Source: Rhizocola hellebori
GTDB taxonomy: Bacteria > Actinomycetota > Actinomycetes > Mycobacteriales > Micromonosporaceae
Reading direction: 5' to 3'
Assembly (NCBI RefSeq): GCF_016862955.1
Contig: NZ_BONY01000006.1
Span: 148,524-212,523 of the forward strand
DNA: 64,000 bases
The notes below the pieces were generated by a model that made no database searches, was not told the origin of the DNA, and worked only from the letters and a program-made list of their open reading frames with translations. The position numbers and the translations under genes were made by a program. The stretch's first letter is position 1; every line of letters begins with the position of its first letter. Below, piece by piece: positions 16,396 through 26,228 of this stretch.

Positions 16396-17297
16396 TACGA
16401 GCCTTGAGCCGGGCACTGGTCACCGCTGCCGCGCGGCGCTGGCCCGACGAGTCGCAGATGCGCCGCGAGTGGCTGGCTGAGCTGGATTTCCTTGCTTCGC
16501 AACGAGGTTCACTGCATGCGTTGTCCTATGCGGTGGGTCTTGCCTTCGCGCGTCCCGCGCAGGCGCCCGCCATCGGGTTCACCTGGCGCACGGCTGGCAC
16601 CGCGTTCTTCCTGCTCGCTGGTCCGGCAAGCCTGCTGTGCCTCATCGTGCTTGTCGGCCTGGCGCTGGGGTGGATGCTGCCGTCCCTGACCGGGGAGGAC
16701 CTCAGCCTCGCCCTATTAGGATTGATAATCGTCAACGCGCTGCTTGCTGGGCTGGTCGGCCGCTGGTTCGGCGCGCGCAGTGTCATGACCGGGCCGGCCG
16801 CACTCGCCGTCGCTGTTGGGCTCTCGGTCATCGTGTCATTGCTGCTGGTACCCACGCTGGCTGGCGAAGGGATCTACTACAAAGAGATACTCGCCGGTGT
16901 GGTTGTCTGGGCACCGGGCCTTGTCGCGCTGCTTTTCCTGGTAGCCAAGACCGCGCAACGGCGGCACAGTGTTCGTGGGGTGCTCGGAGGCCTTCTCGCG
17001 TGGCTAGTGGTGCTCGACGTGGCCATCGTCGTGGAGTTCTGGCCCCGGGTGGGGAGTGTCGTGCCGGGCGCGCCCGAGCTATCCGTGTTTGTCGGTGAGC
17101 ACGCGCCGATGTGGTTCGTCTACGCGCTCACCAACAACTCGTTCGGAGTTCTCAATGCCTACGAGCGGTTCCAGGTCGCCGATGACGCTGTCCTCATGCC
17201 ACACGCCCTTCTCCCGTTCGGCGTCTACGCGATGTTCTATGCCGTGACAGCGATCCGGCGAGCTACGGAACAATCTGCCGTCCAGACCGGATCCTGA
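16392..17297 (+). CDS. integral membrane protein, unrecognised
   Basis: A 301-aa protein starting at GTG 16392 (VIRALSRALVTAAARRWPDE). The cytoplasmic N-terminus contains ARRWPDESQMRREWLAEL, a motif common in actinobacterial membrane proteins found beside PadR regulators. Six to seven hydrophobic segments follow (for example FFLLAGPASLLCLIVLVGLA and GVLGGLLAWLVVLDVAIVVE). The in-frame extension back to 16227 overlaps the promoter and small ORF and is rejected. Function unknown; no PadR gene is adjacent, only the 44-aa ORF. Confidence 0.75.
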   Translation: MIRALSRALVTAAARRWPDESQMRREWLAELDFLASQRGSLHALSYAVGLAFARPAQAPAIGFTWRTAGTAFFLLAGPASLLCLIVLVGLALGWMLPSLTGEDLSLALLGLIIVNALLAGLVGRWFGARSVMTGPAALAVAVGLSVIVSLLLVPTLAGEGIYYKEILAGVVVWAPGLVALLFLVAKTAQRRHSVRGVLGGLLAWLVVLDVAIVVEFWPRVGSVVPGAPELSVFVGEHAPMWFVYALTNNSFGVLNAYERFQVADDAVLMPHALLPFGVYAMFYAVTAIRRATEQSAVQTGS

Positions 17298-17312
17298 CGA
17301 TCGGTGGCCGAG

Positions 17313-18920
<1,608 letters not shown>

Positions 18921-18984
18921 CTACAAGCCCGAACATCATCCCGTCCAGTCTTCCCCAGAAGCCTCTGGCGGGAGCGCTCAGACA

Positions 18985-19062
18985 GATTGATTGTCATCAT
19001 TATTACGGCTAGCGTACTGTCGAGGGGTACGATAGCCGTAAGAATGATGACAATCGAAGGAG
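18985..19062 (+). promoter_or_regulatory. AbiE promoter flanked by long inverted repeats (autoregulatory operator)
   Basis: A 23-bp left arm at 18989-19011 (GATTGTCATCATT...) and its inverse at 19033-19055 differ at one position. The inversion continues inward (CGTAC/GTACG) around a 9-nt centre. A promoter TTGTCA (18991-18996)-18 nt-TACTGT (19015-19020) lies within the repeats, and GAAGGAG (19056-19062) follows directly. In Streptococcus agalactiae AbiEi represses its operon by binding inverted repeats of similar length. The gap 18771-18984 shows no gene. Confidence 0.85.
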
Positions 19063-19067
19063 TTGCG

Positions 19068-19709
19068 ATGGCTACGAGGCAGGCCGGGCTACCGCCTGAG
19101 CTGGCTCAGGCACCGCTGCGCACCGTACGCCCACGGGACATCACTGTCTATGCTCACGCGCGGTCCCAGCTTGCTCGTCTGGCCGAAAGCGGGCTGCTCC
19201 ACCGGCTCGCACCAGGCTTCTACGCGATCGTTCCGCAAGACCGCGTCGGCCGAAATTGGCTCCCTTCACTTGAAGGGGCAGCGGCCGGGATCGCTGCTGC
19301 AGAATTCGGCGCTGGCGGCTATGCGTTGATGGGAATGGCGGCCGCGCGGCTACATCGCGGCGTCCCGCGCGCCATTGCCGTTGCCAGCGTCGCCGCGCCG
19401 CGGCGAAGGGAGTCGATAATGTTGACGGACCGCGCGGCGACAATCCGCTTCTTCGTTCGCGACCTAGATGCGATGCACGTCGAGATGCTCCAAACAGATA
19501 TGGGTGGATGTCTAGTGACCACGCCGGAGCAGACGGTGCTTGAACTTGCCCATCTCGCAGGCGCCGAAGGTCTCCAACAAGAGGCTGAGTCGGCGATTCG
19601 GGCGCTGCTGCCTCGTTGCGATCCGGAGATTCTCCGCGATATCGCAGCACATCAACGGCTGAAGCGAGCCTTGGATCGGGTCCTCAAGATGGAGGATTTG
19701 GATGAATGA
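19068..19709 (+). CDS. abiEi: type IV toxin-antitoxin system antitoxin, AbiEi family
   Basis: A 213-aa protein from ATG 19068, 5 nt after GAAGGAG. The N-terminal winged helix (RDITVYAHARSQLARLAESG, LHRLAPGFYAIVP) and the longer C-terminal domain with TTPEQTVLELAHLAG and LLPRCDPEILRDIAA match the AbiEi antitoxin family. These proteins both neutralise the nucleotidyltransferase toxin and repress the operon. The toxin reading frame starts 8 bp before the end of this gene. Confidence 0.85.
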   Translation: MATRQAGLPPELAQAPLRTVRPRDITVYAHARSQLARLAESGLLHRLAPGFYAIVPQDRVGRNWLPSLEGAAAGIAAAEFGAGGYALMGMAAARLHRGVPRAIAVASVAAPRRRESIMLTDRAATIRFFVRDLDAMHVEMLQTDMGGCLVTTPEQTVLELAHLAGAEGLQQEAESAIRALLPRCDPEILRDIAAHQRLKRALDRVLKMEDLDE

Positions 19710-20353
19710 GCGAACTTCGCCCGCGCCCTCCTTCGGGCTGTCCGCGGAGGATCTGGCGCGTGAAGCCGATCGATTTGGCGTCTCGGACGATCAGGTCCGG
19801 CGAGATCACGCGATCTCCCATGTATTGGCCGCCATCGCCGCACAACTCGCCGGCGACGTAATCTTCTTCGGCGGAACAGCGCTGAGCCGAACTCACCTGT
19901 TGCACGCGCGGCTCAGCGAGGACATCGACCTTCTCTCCCTGGTACCGAGGAGAGAATTGGCCGACCGACTGACCAAGACGATCGCCAGCCAACTTCTGCG
20001 GACCCACGGCAGGGTGTCCTGGAATCCCGGCTTCTCCCCTCGTGATGACGTCCAGCCAGCCGTTCTCCAGACCTCCGAGGGCATCGCGATCAAGATTCAG
20101 CTGCTTGATGGCGCGAACTACACAAGGTGGCCCGTAGAAATAAGGCATCTGGAGCAGCGCTATCGGGATGCGCGACCGGCTTTGCTCCAGGTGCCGACGA
20201 TCGCGTCTTTTGTGGGATGGAAGACTGACGCCTGGTGTGCGCGAGTGGGAAGCTGCACTAGCAGGGCAGACCCGGCTTAACGTCGGGCCTGAAGACGCAT
20301 TGCTCGCGGTGCGGAATGCATGGGCGAGCGCACAAGGCGAAACGTGGAGCTAG
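19702..20353 (+). pseudogene. abiEii: AbiEii nucleotidyltransferase toxin, internally deleted and frameshifted
   Basis: The first frame (19702-20280) carries the toxin core: FFGGTALSRTHLLHARLSEDIDLL, i.e. the GGTALS and SEDIDL nucleotidyltransferase motifs. After SFVGWKTDAW the family normally continues with a segment containing an RDLYDL motif and a further helical region; here that block is missing and the frame runs into unrelated residues. The next frame resumes with WEAALAGQTRLNVGPEDALL and ends at 20353, matching the family C-terminus. So about 50-60 residues were lost with a frame change near 20235. The antitoxin and operator look intact. 20354-20522 holds no gene. Confidence 0.8.
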
Positions 20354-20522
20354 CCAAGGCCTTCTTGAGTGCGGCAGCGTGTTTGTGGAAACCGCACCGG
20401 GCAGCGCGGCGGATCGATAGCCTGAAGGCTGTGATTGAAGCGGTGCCTGGTGTGCGCAGGGACCGCTGGCCCGCGCGTCAGCCAAGCGTGATGGATGCGG
20501 CACAGGGGAGAAGGAGCACCGG

Positions 20523-22940
20523 GTGACGACCGTCGAGCGTTACAGGACAACGGATCCGAGTCTTGCCGCGGAGGCATTGGCCAACCCCAGCGCGGAGGAG
20601 GTGGGCCGGATCGATGCCTGGTGGCGAGCCAACAACTATCTGACGGTCGGGCAGATCTATCTGCAGGCTAACCCGTTGCTGCGCGAGCCGCTCGCGCCGC
20701 GGCACATCAAGCCGCGGTTGTTGGGGCATTGGGGAACCAGCCCTGGGCTGTCGTTCATTTACGCGCACGTTTCCCGGCTGATTCAGCATACCGGCCAGCA
20801 GGCAATCTACCTGGCGGGGCCGGGACACGGCGGTCCCGCGCTGGTTGCGGCGGGCTACCTGGAGGGTACTTACAGCGAGCTATATCCGCAGGTGCCGCTC
20901 TCCGAAGCTGGGCTGTTGAAGTTGTTCCGCCAGTTTTCGAGCCCGGGTGGCATTCCCAGTCACGCCTCGGTGACGACTCCGGGGTCTATCCATGAGGGTG
21001 GCGAGCTGGGTTACGTGCTGGTGCACGCGTTTGGTGCGGTCATGGACAACCCGGAGCTGCTGGCGGTGGCTGTGGTTGGCGACGGCGAGGCCGAAACCGG
21101 GGCGCTGGAGGGCTCCTGGAAGGGCATCTCCTTCCTCAATGCGGCCCGCGACGGAGCAGTGTTGCCGGTGCTGCATCTGAACGGGGCGAAGATCGCCGGG
21201 CCGACCGTGTTGGGGCGCAAGGATCCCGCCGAGGTGCGCAAGCTGCTGGAGGGGCACGGCTACCAGGTTGTCGAGGTCGAGGGCTCGGACCTGCCCGGCA
21301 TGCATTATCGTTTCGCCGCCGCGCTGGCGCGGGCCTGGGCCGAAATTAGGGCCATTCAGCAGGCCGCCCGCAGCGGGAAAGGCGACAGCGCAAGGCCGCG
21401 TTGGCCATTGATTGTCCTGCGTACGCCGAAGGGGTGGACCGGGCCGCACACCGTCGACGGGATAACGGTCGAGGGCACCTGGCGGGCGCATCAGGTGCCG
21501 CTGTCCGGGGTGCGCGAGAACGCCGACCATCTGGCGATGCTGGAGAAGTGGCTGCGCTCTTACCGTCCCGAGGAGCTGTTCGATTCCACCGGGGCGCCTA
21601 CGGCGCTGGTGACCGAGGCCAACCCGCGGGGCGAATTGCGCATGAGCGCGAGCCCACATGCCAACGGGGGCTTGCTCACCAAGGACCTCGACCTGCCCGA
21701 CTTCCGCGGCTACGCGGTGCAGGTGGCACAACCGGGATCGACGCGGGCCGAGTCCACCCGCCGTCTCGGCGAGCTGTTGCGCGACATCTATTCGCGCAAC
21801 CCGGACAACTTCCGGCTGTTCTGCCCAGACGAGACGAACAGCAATCGCCTCGGCGCGGTTTTTGAGGTTTCCGATCGGGCTTTTATGGAACGTGTGGTAC
21901 CAGAAGATGTGGCGCTGTCCCGAGACGGACGCGTGATGGAGGTGCTTTCCGAGCACAGCTGCCACGGCTGGCTGGAGGGATACACACTCACCGGCCGGCA
22001 CGGGATGTTCGCCACCTACGAAGCTTTCGCCATGGTGAGCGCCTCGCAGACGGTGCAGCACGGCAAGTGGCTGGTCGAGGGAAGGCATCTGCCCTGGCGT
22101 GCCGACGTGCCGAGCCTCAACATCCTGCTGACGTCGACGGCGTGGCGCAACGACCACAACGGTTTCTCGCATCAGGGCCCAGGGCTGATCCAGACCGTGC
22201 TCACCCAGCGCGGCGGTGTCTCCCGTATCTACCTGCCGCCGGACGCCAACTGCTTGCTTTCGGTGGCCGACCACTGTTTCAGGTCGCGGTCGTACCTCAA
22301 TCTGATTGTCATCGACAAACAACCGCAGCTGCAGTGGCTCACCATCGATCAGGCCGTGGAGCATTGCGCGCGTGGCGCTGGCATCTGGCGCTGGGCCGGA
22401 ACGGATGAGGGCGGCGGCGACCCTGACGTCGTGCTGGCCTGCGCCGGTGACATTGTCACCATGGAAACCGTTGCGGCGGCTCAGATTCTGGCCGAGCGGC
22501 TGCCCGGTCTGCGGGTGCGGGTGGTCAACGTCGTGGACCTGATGACGCTTTCCCGGCCCAAGGACCATCCGCATGGCATGTCCAGTGAACAATTCCGGGA
22601 GCTGTTCACCGACACGGTCGATGTCGTCTTCGCCTTCCACGGGTACCCGGGGGCGATCCATCAGCTGGTGCACGGACGTCCCGACGCCGACCGTTTCCAC
22701 GTGCGGGGCTTCATCGAGGAGGGGACGACCACGACACCGTTCGACATGACGGTGCGCAACCGAGCGTCGCGTTACCACCTGGTCATGGATGCCATCAACA
22801 ACACCCGCCGAACCATCGGTGGCGCCGCGGAAGTCCAGCGGTGGTGCCAGGCCCAGCTGGATCGGCACGCGGCCTATGTGGTGGAGCACTTGCAGGACAT
22901 GCCGGAGGTGCTCGACTGGTCGCTGAAAGGCGAAAGCTAG
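20523..22940 (+). CDS. xfp: xylulose-5-phosphate/fructose-6-phosphate phosphoketolase
   Basis: An 805-aa thiamine diphosphate enzyme that splits xylulose 5-phosphate (and often fructose 6-phosphate) with phosphate into acetyl phosphate plus a shorter sugar phosphate. Landmarks: HIKPRLLGHWGTSPGLSFIYAH, GPGHGGPALVAAGYLEGTYS, GDGEAETGALEGSWKG (TPP-binding), VLRTPKGWTGP, FCPDETNSNRLGAVF and YLPPDANCLLSV. The length is usual. GTG 20523 is preceded by GAGAAGGAG. It stands alone between two damaged operons. It could take pentose phosphate made by the arabinose genes 35 kb away, though nothing links them directly. Confidence 0.95.
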   Translation: MTTVERYRTTDPSLAAEALANPSAEEVGRIDAWWRANNYLTVGQIYLQANPLLREPLAPRHIKPRLLGHWGTSPGLSFIYAHVSRLIQHTGQQAIYLAGPGHGGPALVAAGYLEGTYSELYPQVPLSEAGLLKLFRQFSSPGGIPSHASVTTPGSIHEGGELGYVLVHAFGAVMDNPELLAVAVVGDGEAETGALEGSWKGISFLNAARDGAVLPVLHLNGAKIAGPTVLGRKDPAEVRKLLEGHGYQVVEVEGSDLPGMHYRFAAALARAWAEIRAIQQAARSGKGDSARPRWPLIVLRTPKGWTGPHTVDGITVEGTWRAHQVPLSGVRENADHLAMLEKWLRSYRPEELFDSTGAPTALVTEANPRGELRMSASPHANGGLLTKDLDLPDFRGYAVQVAQPGSTRAESTRRLGELLRDIYSRNPDNFRLFCPDETNSNRLGAVFEVSDRAFMERVVPEDVALSRDGRVMEVLSEHSCHGWLEGYTLTGRHGMFATYEAFAMVSASQTVQHGKWLVEGRHLPWRADVPSLNILLTSTAWRNDHNGFSHQGPGLIQTVLTQRGGVSRIYLPPDANCLLSVADHCFRSRSYLNLIVIDKQPQLQWLTIDQAVEHCARGAGIWRWAGTDEGGGDPDVVLACAGDIVTMETVAAAQILAERLPGLRVRVVNVVDLMTLSRPKDHPHGMSSEQFRELFTDTVDVVFAFHGYPGAIHQLVHGRPDADRFHVRGFIEEGTTTTPFDMTVRNRASRYHLVMDAINNTRRTIGGAAEVQRWCQAQLDRHAAYVVEHLQDMPEVLDWSLKGES

Positions 22941-23150
22941 CTGCGCGGTGGTGGTATCCGGGCGGCGATCTGCTCCTTGGCATGGGGACATTGATCAAAC
23001 GCGGGTGACATCGGCTTCGCCGTAGCGACGTTGGCCGATCCCGTCGCGGCTCGGCTCCAGCAGGCCCATGCTCTCCCAATGCCGCAGCACATGGGTGGGC
23101 AGGCCGAACTGCTGCGCCAGCTCGCCTATCGTCGAGACGCCGGTTGACTT
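22937..23150 (-). pseudogene. MerR-family regulator remnant with internal deletion
   Basis: From ATG 23150 the frame reads STIGELAQQFGLPTHVLRHW then LEPSRDGIGQRRYGEADVTRV, a normal MerR DNA-binding domain, and stops at 22995. In another frame just downstream CPHAKEQIAARIPPPRS ends at 22937; CPHAKEQIAAR resembles the C-terminus of MerR proteins of this type. The middle of the effector domain (over 40 residues) is missing, so an internal deletion with frame change is likely. Divergent from the MBL-fold gene, its usual partner. Confidence 0.6.
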
Positions 23151-23153
23151 CAT

Positions 23154-23171
23154 GTGCACATTAAGCTGCAC
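23154..23171. promoter_or_regulatory. candidate MerR operator between divergent genes
   Basis: GTGCA-8 nt-TGCAC is an inverted repeat in the 31-bp gap between the MerR remnant and the MBL-fold gene, with a TTGACT -35-like box at 23144. Short arms make this tentative. Confidence 0.35.
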
Positions 23172-23181
23172 GGTGGGTGCC

Positions 23182-23929
23182 ATGAGCAAACCCAACTTTT
23201 CGCTGACCCGGGTCGCCAACTCCTGTGTCCTGCTTGAGCTGCACGGCCAGGCTGTGCTGACCGATCCGTGGTTCACGCAACGCTGGTACCTGCGCCGGGG
23301 CGAGCCGCTCGGCCTGCCGATCGATCAGCTGCCGCCGCTTACCGCCATCATCGCGACCAGCTCGGCACCCAACCACTGGGACCTGCGGGCGCTGGCCCAA
23401 ATCCAGCATCGGGCCACGCCGGTCTACGTCAGCGGGCAGCGAATGGCCCGCCAGGCGCGAGGACTCGGGTACTCAAACGTGCGCGTCCTGGCCTGGCACG
23501 AGCGCTGCGCGCTGACCCCGACGCTGTCGCTGGAGGCGGTTCCCGCGGGACGTACCCTGCTCGGGCGCAACAACGCCTACGTGCTGACCAGCGAGCACAC
23601 CCGGGTCTTCTTCGGTGGCGAAATCGAGGACGTGACCCTGCTGCACCGGTATAGGGCCGAAAGCGCACCGGTGGACGTGGCTTTCCTGCCCACCAACGGA
23701 TTACGGCCGATAATCGGGCCGCCCCTGGTGATGGGACCGGCGCAGGCGGTGGCGGGCGCGGTCGCCCTGGGCGCGCGGACGCTGGTGGCGGTGCACGACG
23801 CCCACGCCAGATGTGCTGTCGCTGGTGTTCCGGCGCCACGGGTCCGCTGCCGACGCCGCCGCCATGGCGCCGCCCGGGCTTGACGTGGTGTGCCTGCCGC
23901 CCGGCCAGCGCTGGGATTTCCAGCGATGA
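23182..23929 (+). pseudogene. MBL-fold metallo-hydrolase-like protein, frameshifted near its 3' end
   Basis: From ATG 23182 (MSKPNFSLTRVANSCVLLEL) the frame is open to 23883 and matches UlaG-like MBL proteins: TDPWFTQRWYLR, NHWDLRAL, AVPAGRTLLGRNNAYVL, FFGGEIEDVTLL, VAFLPTNGLRP. The canonical HxHxDH zinc motif is replaced by SSAPNHWD, as in a known metal-motif-poor branch. After LVAVHDAHA the frame becomes Arg-rich, while the next frame reads DVLSLVFRRHGSAADAAAMA and DVVCLPPGQRWDFQR to 23929, the expected C-terminus. A one-base insertion or two-base deletion around 23801-23815 explains this; a sequencing error is possible. Confidence 0.75.
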
Positions 23930-23941
23930 CCGGATGGGCTG

Positions 23942-24277
23942 TTATTGCTTCTGCGGCACGGTATGTCCGGTGCCGTCGACGACGAGCCGTTGCGCGAGCG
24001 GGTCGGTGAGGGTGACCTCCAGCTGATGGACGACACCCAGATCTGTTCCCGTTCCGCCGGCTCGCTTCACCCGCACGTCGACGGTGACCTGCTTGGCGTC
24101 CTCCGTCGTCGTCGTGCCCTCGATGCTGTCGCGCTCGCCGATAACCACCGACACGGTGAGGTGTTTGTCGTCCGCGCCGCGGCGATAGCTATCCACTTGC
24201 ACCGTCGTGGCCGCCGCCGACGAACAGCCGGCGCTGATGGCCAAGACCATCAGCGCGGCGGCCAGTTTACTCATCAT
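23942..24277 (-). CDS. small lipoprotein of unknown function
   Basis: A 111-aa protein starting MMSKLAAALMVLAISAGCSS; AISAGC is a lipobox, so the mature protein is a membrane-anchored lipoprotein beginning at Cys. The rest is a single small beta-rich domain (VQVDSYRRGADDKHLTVSVV) with many charged residues and no recognised family. Its start overlaps the stop of the secreted protease gene as ATGA, so it is co-translated with that enzyme and may assist or inhibit it at the cell surface. Confidence 0.75.
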   Translation of the reverse strand: MMSKLAAALMVLAISAGCSSAAATTVQVDSYRRGADDKHLTVSVVIGERDSIEGTTTTEDAKQVTVDVRVKRAGGTGTDLGVVHQLEVTLTDPLAQRLVVDGTGHTVPQKQ

Positions 24278-25569
24278 CCAAGCCTCAGCCCTCCGGGGAA
24301 ATAGAACCAAGCCACCCTGATGTCGGTGAAGTATTCGTAGCAAGGGTCGAAGGCGCCGCCCCAGCTGTCGCCACCGCCGCCCGCGGTGCCGCTGTGGATT
24401 CCCTTGGCCGCGATGCCTCCGTCGCCGCGGACAGTGTAGACCGGGGAGCCGGAGTCGCCCGGGATATTGCATTGACCCTCTTTGACGCCTGCAATCATGT
24501 TGCGCGCCCAGACATTCGGGCCGTCCTTGTCGTACTTGATATTGGCGTTGTAGCCGTTGACCGACCAGCCGCACAGCTCACCGGTTCTGTACCCGCCGGT
24601 GCAGTACTGGTCTCCGTATGCGGGCGAGCGGCTCCACATCTCCTTGACCGTGCCGCTGCTCGTCGAGCCGGCCGGGCCACGATAGATGCTGTAGCCGCTG
24701 GTCTTGCCCGAGGTGACCTCCACCAGTGACACATCTCCGCGGTAGCCGGTCTCTCCGGGGAACAGGGTGGTTCCCGTTGTCGCGGACCAGTTTTCCCGCG
24801 TCGTGGCGGTCACGGTGCCGACGTAGGCGATCGGGGTGTGCACGTTGCCGCCGTCCCTGACGCAATGCCCAGCAGTGATCATGTAGCTGGTCGAGCCCGA
24901 CACCCAGGGGAAGCCGGAGGTACAGGTGCCGACGGGGGTGCTGATCTGTGCCCCGCCCCAGAACGGCCAGTCGTCAGCGTCGCGCCCGAAGTCTGTGCCG
25001 GCGCGTGGCCGCTGGGTCTGAACTCTTACCCCGATCGCTTCGGTGCCAAAGCGTTTCGCCAGCGCCGCCATCAGATTGTCACTGAGCCGGTCGACGGTGA
25101 TGGTGATCCGGTTGTGTTCCCCGTCCGGCTCGGCCATGAAGATGGCCTCCGCGTCTGGCACCCTAAGATCTTGCAGGGTGGTGACTTCCTCCTTGATCTG
25201 CTCCAGCTGACCGAGGGAACGGCTGACCTGCCGCACCTTTGCCGGCGCGGCGGTCGCGAGCTGGCGGGCCATGCTCGATCCGGCCGAGCCGGTAACCGCC
25301 ACGCTGACCGAGCCGGTCTTCGGGTCCAGCCACGGGTATCCGAACTCCTGCGGGTGCTCCAGCGCGAGCTGGTACGCCGCGGAGAACGCCTCAGCCGCGG
25401 CCTCCGCGGGCCGGGCCGGATGCAGGTCGGCCGGACCGACAAGGGCGATGCCGCTCTGGTGGCGGGGTTCCTCGGCGGCGGCGTAACCCGTTGCGCCCGT
25501 GGCGATCCAACCGGCGGCCACGAGCGTGGTGGTCGCGGTCGCCAGGCTGATCCAGCGATATTTAAACAT
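24274..25569 (-). CDS. secreted trypsin-like serine protease (family S1) with propeptide
   Basis: A 431-aa protein. Residues 1-32 form a signal peptide (WISLATATTTLVAAGWIATG, AAA). A propeptide-like region runs to about 200, then the protease domain: VSGSTSYMITAGHCV (catalytic His), GYRGDVSLVEV (Asp) and NIPGDSGSPVYTV (Ser). Cysteine pairs are placed as in S1 streptogrisin/alpha-lytic-like enzymes. C-terminal WFYFPGGLRLG is the end; no binding module is attached. Divergent from the PadR/ABC operon. Confidence 0.88.
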   Translation of the reverse strand: MFKYRWISLATATTTLVAAGWIATGATGYAAAEEPRHQSGIALVGPADLHPARPAEAAAEAFSAAYQLALEHPQEFGYPWLDPKTGSVSVAVTGSAGSSMARQLATAAPAKVRQVSRSLGQLEQIKEEVTTLQDLRVPDAEAIFMAEPDGEHNRITITVDRLSDNLMAALAKRFGTEAIGVRVQTQRPRAGTDFGRDADDWPFWGGAQISTPVGTCTSGFPWVSGSTSYMITAGHCVRDGGNVHTPIAYVGTVTATTRENWSATTGTTLFPGETGYRGDVSLVEVTSGKTSGYSIYRGPAGSTSSGTVKEMWSRSPAYGDQYCTGGYRTGELCGWSVNGYNANIKYDKDGPNVWARNMIAGVKEGQCNIPGDSGSPVYTVRGDGGIAAKGIHSGTAGGGGDSWGGAFDPCYEYFTDIRVAWFYFPGGLRLG

Positions 25570-25619
25570 AGCGATTCCCCATGGGTCGGCACTGTACGCC
25601 GACGGCGGGTGCTAAACCG

Positions 25620-25665
25620 ACCTCTATCGTTAGAGGTTGACGAAGCTATTCGCTCAGTGAATACT
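25620..25665 (+). promoter_or_regulatory. PadR promoter with adjacent inverted repeat; leaderless start
   Basis: ACCTCTA-tcgt-TAGAGGT (25620-25637) is an inverted repeat overlapping the first base of the -35 box TTGACG (25637-25642). After 17 nt comes AATACT (25660-25665), then 6 nt to GTG 25672, giving a leaderless transcript. The repeat is a candidate operator for PadR. Confidence 0.6.
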
Positions 25666-25671
25666 TGGGCG

Positions 25672-26214
25672 GTGTCCACCGCCTTCGTCTTGCTCGGACT
25701 GCTGGCCCGCGGGCCGCGCCACGGTTACGAGCTGAAGCGGGAGCACGATAACCGGCTGCCGCGCGCCCGGCCGCTGGCGTTCGGGCAGGTCTACGCCACC
25801 ATCGGCCGGCTGATCCGGGACGGGCTGATCGATGAGGCCGGGCAGGACAAGGGCGCGGGTCCGGAGCGGATGTCCTATGTGCTCACCGAGCAAGGGCGCG
25901 AGAAGCTGGCCGGCTGGCTGGCGGCGGTCGAGGAGCCGGCGCCGCATGTGCAGAGCACCGTGCTGACCAAGGTGATCGTCGCCCTGTTCGGCTCCGACGA
26001 CGCCGTGGCGGCGCGCGCCTACCTTTCCGCGCAACGCCGTGCCCACGTGAACCGGATGCGTGAGCTGACCAAGGAGCGCAGCGATCCACAGGCGTCCATC
26101 GCCGACGTGGCCGCCGCCGACTATGCCATTCAGCATCTCGACGCCGATGTGCGCTGGATGCAGACCACGCTTGACCGTGTCGATGCGCTGCACCGCGAGG
26201 TGGCGCGTTCATAA
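25672..26214 (+). CDS. PadR-family transcriptional regulator
   Basis: A 180-aa protein. VSTAFVLLGLLARGPRHGYELKREHD is the PadR winged-helix start, followed by PLAFGQVYATIGRLIRDGLI and ERMSYVLTEQGREKLAGWL. The C-terminal half is a helical dimerisation domain (ARAYLSAQRRAHVNRMREL). I choose GTG 25672 from the promoter geometry; an in-frame GTG at 25657 is possible. It sits 14 bp before the ABC transporter genes and most likely represses them until an inducer, often an antimicrobial, binds. Confidence 0.88.
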   Translation: MSTAFVLLGLLARGPRHGYELKREHDNRLPRARPLAFGQVYATIGRLIRDGLIDEAGQDKGAGPERMSYVLTEQGREKLAGWLAAVEEPAPHVQSTVLTKVIVALFGSDDAVAARAYLSAQRRAHVNRMRELTKERSDPQASIADVAAADYAIQHLDADVRWMQTTLDRVDALHREVARS

Positions 26215-26228
26215 GGGGGAGGAATGCG

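Noticed and set aside
20320..20526. 68-aa ORF between the toxin remnant and phosphoketolase
   Set aside because: Overlaps the toxin C-terminal frame and the phosphoketolase ribosome site; no conserved features.
20880..22991. 703-aa minus-strand ORF opposite phosphoketolase
   Set aside because: Antisense shadow of a very well conserved gene; no recognisable domain.
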